In this document: piece after piece, positions 5,690 to 7,452 of the stretch
Numbering within the stretch: the stretch's first letter is position 1
How the letters are laid out: the number at the start of each line of letters is the position of its first letter
NCBI GenBank assembly: GCA_001872985.1
Contig: MNYA01000157.1
Location: forward strand, 1 to 7,452
Length of the DNA stretch: 7,452 nt
Direction: 5' to 3'
Source of the DNA: a bacterium CG2_30_54_10
GTDB taxonomy: Bacteria; Muiribacteriota; Ozemobacteria; Ozemobacterales; Ozemobacteraceae
Notes under the pieces: generated by a model
What the model saw: only the letters and a program-made list of their open reading frames with translations
Told to the model about the DNA's origin: nothing
Database searches by the model: none
Position numbers and translations under genes: made by a program

Positions 5690-6514
5690 ATGGAAGCAAA
5701 GATGAAAATTGGTTATCCAACACATCCCCGTCGTGACCCGGTCGAGGAGATCGCCTGGATCGGCGCGAATGGGTTCGATTTCGTTGACCTGTTTCTCGAA
5801 CCCGATCTTGGAGCCGCGGAGCGAATCTCATGTCAGGCGATCAAGGATGCTTTGGCGTGCTACAAACTCGGCTCGGTCGGGCATCTGGCATGGTATCTTC
5901 CGATCGGGTCGCCGATACCGAGATTGCGGGAAGCGGCGGTAGAGGTCGCGGAAGCTTATTTGCACAAGTTCAAACAGATCGGTGTGAATCGGGTGACCAT
6001 CCATGCCAACTGGCCTCCCAGCCTCTTCACTGACAAGGAAGGCCTTGAATACCAGACCGAATCTTTGGAAATGCTTCTTCCGAAAGCGGCGAGGCTGGGC
6101 ATTTCCATGTTATACGAGCCTGTCGGGCATGCCCATGAAACCGAGGAAAATCTGAAATCGCTTTTCAACCGTTTTCCAGATCTTCAATTCCATCTGGATA
6201 TCGGGCATTTCAATCTCAACATGCGAAATCCTCTTAGGTTCGTGAAAGCATTCAAAAACCGGTTGGCGCATATACATCTTCATGACAATGACGGGACCAA
6301 AGATCAGCACCTTCCTATGGGCACCGGCAAAATCGAGTGGGAACCGCTGATCGAGGAGTTGAAGACCTTTTATACTGGGACGATCACGCTTGAGATTTTT
6401 ACCCCTGTGAGAGAATACGTTTTGCTCTCACGCGATCTTTTACTGCGACTTTGGGGGCCTAAGCCCAACAGTTGCGCCACCAGCCGCCATTTGGTTTCCA
6501 AGGATGAGCATTAG
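5690..6514 (+). CDS. Sugar phosphate isomerase/epimerase-like TIM-barrel protein (AP endonuclease 2 family)
   Basis: A 274-residue soluble protein of the xylose-isomerase-like TIM-barrel family, which includes sugar and keto-acid isomerases, epimerases and endonuclease IV-like enzymes; metal-dependent chemistry on a sugar or related small molecule is expected. Typical features: opening strand MKIGYPT (5-11), GFDFVDLFLEP (28-38), metal-ligand candidates Glu143 in MLYEPVGH, Asp170 and His173 in HLDIGHFN, the family signature AHIHLHDNDG...HLPMGTGKIEW (193-217) and Glu235 in ITLEIF. ATG 5690 has AAAGGG (5678-5683) 6 nt upstream; the ATG at 5702 gives a more family-typical first strand but a weaker site. 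Before the repeat insertion the gene lay about 31 bp behind the LuxC fusion, so it was probably part of the same operon. The C-terminal tail after ~255 (basic, Ser-rich) looks non-conserved. Fold is sure; the reaction is unknown. Confidence 0.85.
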   Translation: MEAKMKIGYPTHPRRDPVEEIAWIGANGFDFVDLFLEPDLGAAERISCQAIKDALACYKLGSVGHLAWYLPIGSPIPRLREAAVEVAEAYLHKFKQIGVNRVTIHANWPPSLFTDKEGLEYQTESLEMLLPKAARLGISMLYEPVGHAHETEENLKSLFNRFPDLQFHLDIGHFNLNMRNPLRFVKAFKNRLAHIHLHDNDGTKDQHLPMGTGKIEWEPLIEELKTFYTGTITLEIFTPVREYVLLSRDLLLRLWGPKPNSCATSRHLVSKDEH

Positions 6515-6533
6515 TGTGAAATTTAAACGATTT

Positions 6534-6613
6534 TGGCTCAACAAATGCCTATCGATGAGCCACCAACCTGGCCGCCATGGCCAGGCCTTGGCCCCTACCG
6601 AGGCATTTTTTTT
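6534..6613 (+). other. Structured RNA segment with competing folds before the terminator
   Basis: Four pairings can be read directly. P1: TGGCTCA (6534-6540) with TGAGCCA (6556-6562), 7 bp. P2: CCTGGCC (6567-6573) with GGCCAGG (6579-6585), 7 bp. Terminator stem: GCCTTGG (6585-6591) with CCGAGGC (6598-6604). Alternative: AAATGCCT (6543-6550), lying in the P1 loop, with AGGCATTT (6601-6608), 8 perfect bp. The last would form a pseudoknot with P1 and compete with the terminator stem. It matches no riboswitch class I recognise. It could simply be a 3' end; a switch role is speculative. Confidence 0.4.
6585..6613 (+). terminator. Rho-independent terminator after the operon
   Basis: A 7-bp stem GCCTTGG/CCGAGGC (6585-6591 with 6598-6604, including one G-U pair), loop CCCCTA, is followed by A and eight T (6606-6613). 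It lies 70 bases after the isomerase stop and probably ends the operon transcript. A second hairpin (6567-6585) abuts it upstream. Confidence 0.8.
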
Positions 6614-6758
6614 AACCGCTCTTTAATGTCAGCTAAATGGGTACATCATCTAAAAAATGGTGAAATCAGTTAAATACGACTACCACCCTCCCTGTTAGTC
6701 GCGCTTCTGAAAAGTTCAGCCGATAGATAGTGAAGGCTCTTCTAAAGGAAATTGACCG
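6614..6758. other. Intergenic leader without a recognised element
   Basis: This A/T-richer stretch separates the terminator from the last gene. A separate promoter is expected here, since a terminator precedes it, but I see no convincing paired -35 and -10 boxes. The end carries the ribosome binding site AAAGGAA (6744-6750), 8 nt before the ATG at 6759. A short frame starting near 6730 is out of phase with the real gene and is ignored. Confidence 0.4.
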
Positions 6759-7452
6759 ATGGCTGAAATTCCAAACCTGCCTTCTAAAAACGGCGGCGCG
6801 GCGCCGCGGCCGGGAGCCGCAGGCCCAATGCCCCCCGCGGCCGCAGCACAGCAAAAACCCGCGTCAGCGTTGCAAACTCCGGCTCTTGAAAAGACTACCC
6901 ATTCGCGCTTCTACCGAGCCCTTTCCACGATCATGTATCTTTTCCTGCTAGGCATCTTTGGTGTGGTCTCGCTCTTGTTTCTGTTCGCCCTCGATTTTCT
7001 GGATGTTTTCCAGTTTCGCTATAAACTCCCCTTGCAATACAGGCAGAGTTGGCCATTGTCGACCTATTTCGACTTCGTCGCACTCCATCAGATGCCTGAT
7101 GAGGAGCGATATCGCGAGTTGATGCGCCGCAGAAAGCAGGAGTTTGACGACCTGATGATAAAGGGCGGGTCGAATATCGAAAAGAGAAGTCACGAGCTGG
7201 AAGAATCCTTTCGCGCCCTTGTCCGGGTTCAGGAAGAAGCATACAAGAACCGCCAGCATGAGCTTGACGGCGTTCAGGAAGAACTTCTCAAACAAAAGAA
7301 ACTGAACGAGGATCTGAAGCAGGATCTTGCCGCCCGCAAGGCCGGCATTGACATGCTCTCCCGTCAAATTGCATCGGAAGCCGCCAGCCTGGAATCAAGC
7401 CTGATCCGCTTCATGGAAGAAGAAAACAAACTTCGGCCTGTCCAGGAAATCG
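6759..7452 (+). CDS. Membrane-anchored coiled-coil protein, 3' end beyond window
   Basis: The frame is open from ATG 6759 to the window end (231 residues seen). Order of segments: a Pro/Ala/Gly/Gln-rich, probably disordered N-terminus (1-45); one hydrophobic helix YLFLLGIFGVVSLLFLFALDF (60-80), a likely transmembrane anchor; a short aromatic linker (81-112); and a long charged, heptad-like stretch rich in Glu, Lys, Gln and Leu (about 115-225), predicted coiled coil. The positive residues before the helix (HSRFYR) suggest an N-in topology with the coiled coil outside the membrane. AAAGGAA lies 8 nt upstream of the start. A transmembrane helix followed by a coiled coil recalls MotE-type flagellar chaperones, but the part that would show it is missing. 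It sits behind a terminator and is probably a separate transcription unit. I do not recognise a specific family. Confidence 0.82.
   Translation, partial: MAEIPNLPSKNGGAAPRPGAAGPMPPAAAAQQKPASALQTPALEKTTHSRFYRALSTIMYLFLLGIFGVVSLLFLFALDFLDVFQFRYKLPLQYRQSWPLSTYFDFVALHQMPDEERYRELMRRRKQEFDDLMIKGGSNIEKRSHELEESFRALVRVQEEAYKNRQHELDGVQEELLKQKKLNEDLKQDLAARKAGIDMLSRQIASEAASLESSLIRFMEEENKLRPVQEI

Noticed and set aside
6515..6758. tRNA or a known riboswitch class in the gap after the isomerase gene
   Set aside because: No cloverleaf or T-loop sequence is visible, and the pairings do not fit the conserved cores of riboswitch classes I know.

Overview
The window is a gene-dense bacterial segment with all genes on the + strand. 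GC content looks moderate (low to mid 50s by eye) and start codons are mixed (ATG, TTG, GTG). Nothing here fixes the taxon. Short palindromic repeats between operon genes and the gene families present fit a repeat-rich, non-luminous environmental bacterium such as a deltaproteobacterial or candidate-phylum lineage, but that is only an impression.

Layout: (1) 1-100 is the truncated right part of a hairpin-rich repeat, copy A. (2) 101-311 has no gene but holds a near-consensus sigma70 promoter (TTGACT, 17 bp, TATACT at 237-265) that probably starts the operon. (3) 312-1499 encodes a 395-residue GNAT acetyltransferase with a probable second, degenerate GNAT-like half. (4) 1492-2619, overlapping it by 8 bases, encodes a LuxE-family acyl-protein synthetase. 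(5) Repeat copy B (2636-2771) fills the next gap, and its right end carries the ribosome binding site of the following gene. (6) 2775-5357 encodes an 860-residue fusion of a LuxC-family acyl reductase with a PaaK-like adenylate-forming domain. (7) 5361-5652 holds two abutting repeat units, C1 and C2, flanked by an exact 9-bp direct repeat. (8) 5690-6514 encodes a xylose-isomerase-like TIM-barrel protein. (9) 6534-6613 is an RNA-structure-rich segment ending in an intrinsic terminator. (10) 6759 to the window end begins a membrane-anchored coiled-coil protein that is cut off.

How the genes may work together: LuxE activates a carboxylate as acyl-AMP and holds it on a C-terminal cysteine. LuxC accepts the acyl group on its own cysteine and reduces it to an aldehyde with NAD(P)H. 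Here LuxC is fused to a second adenylate-forming domain of the phenylacetate-CoA ligase type, next to a separate LuxE, a GNAT enzyme and a sugar-isomerase-like enzyme. No luciferase genes (luxA/luxB) or luxD are present. I infer a non-luminescent carboxylate-to-aldehyde pathway with an added acyl transfer step; the substrate is unknown.

The repeats share a terminal motif, GTAWC-NN-CTCAATAA, seen in inverted orientation at unit ends. Removing 5361-5652 together with one 9-bp duplicate leaves only about 31 bp between the fusion gene and the isomerase gene, so the elements appear to have inserted into a once tightly packed operon.
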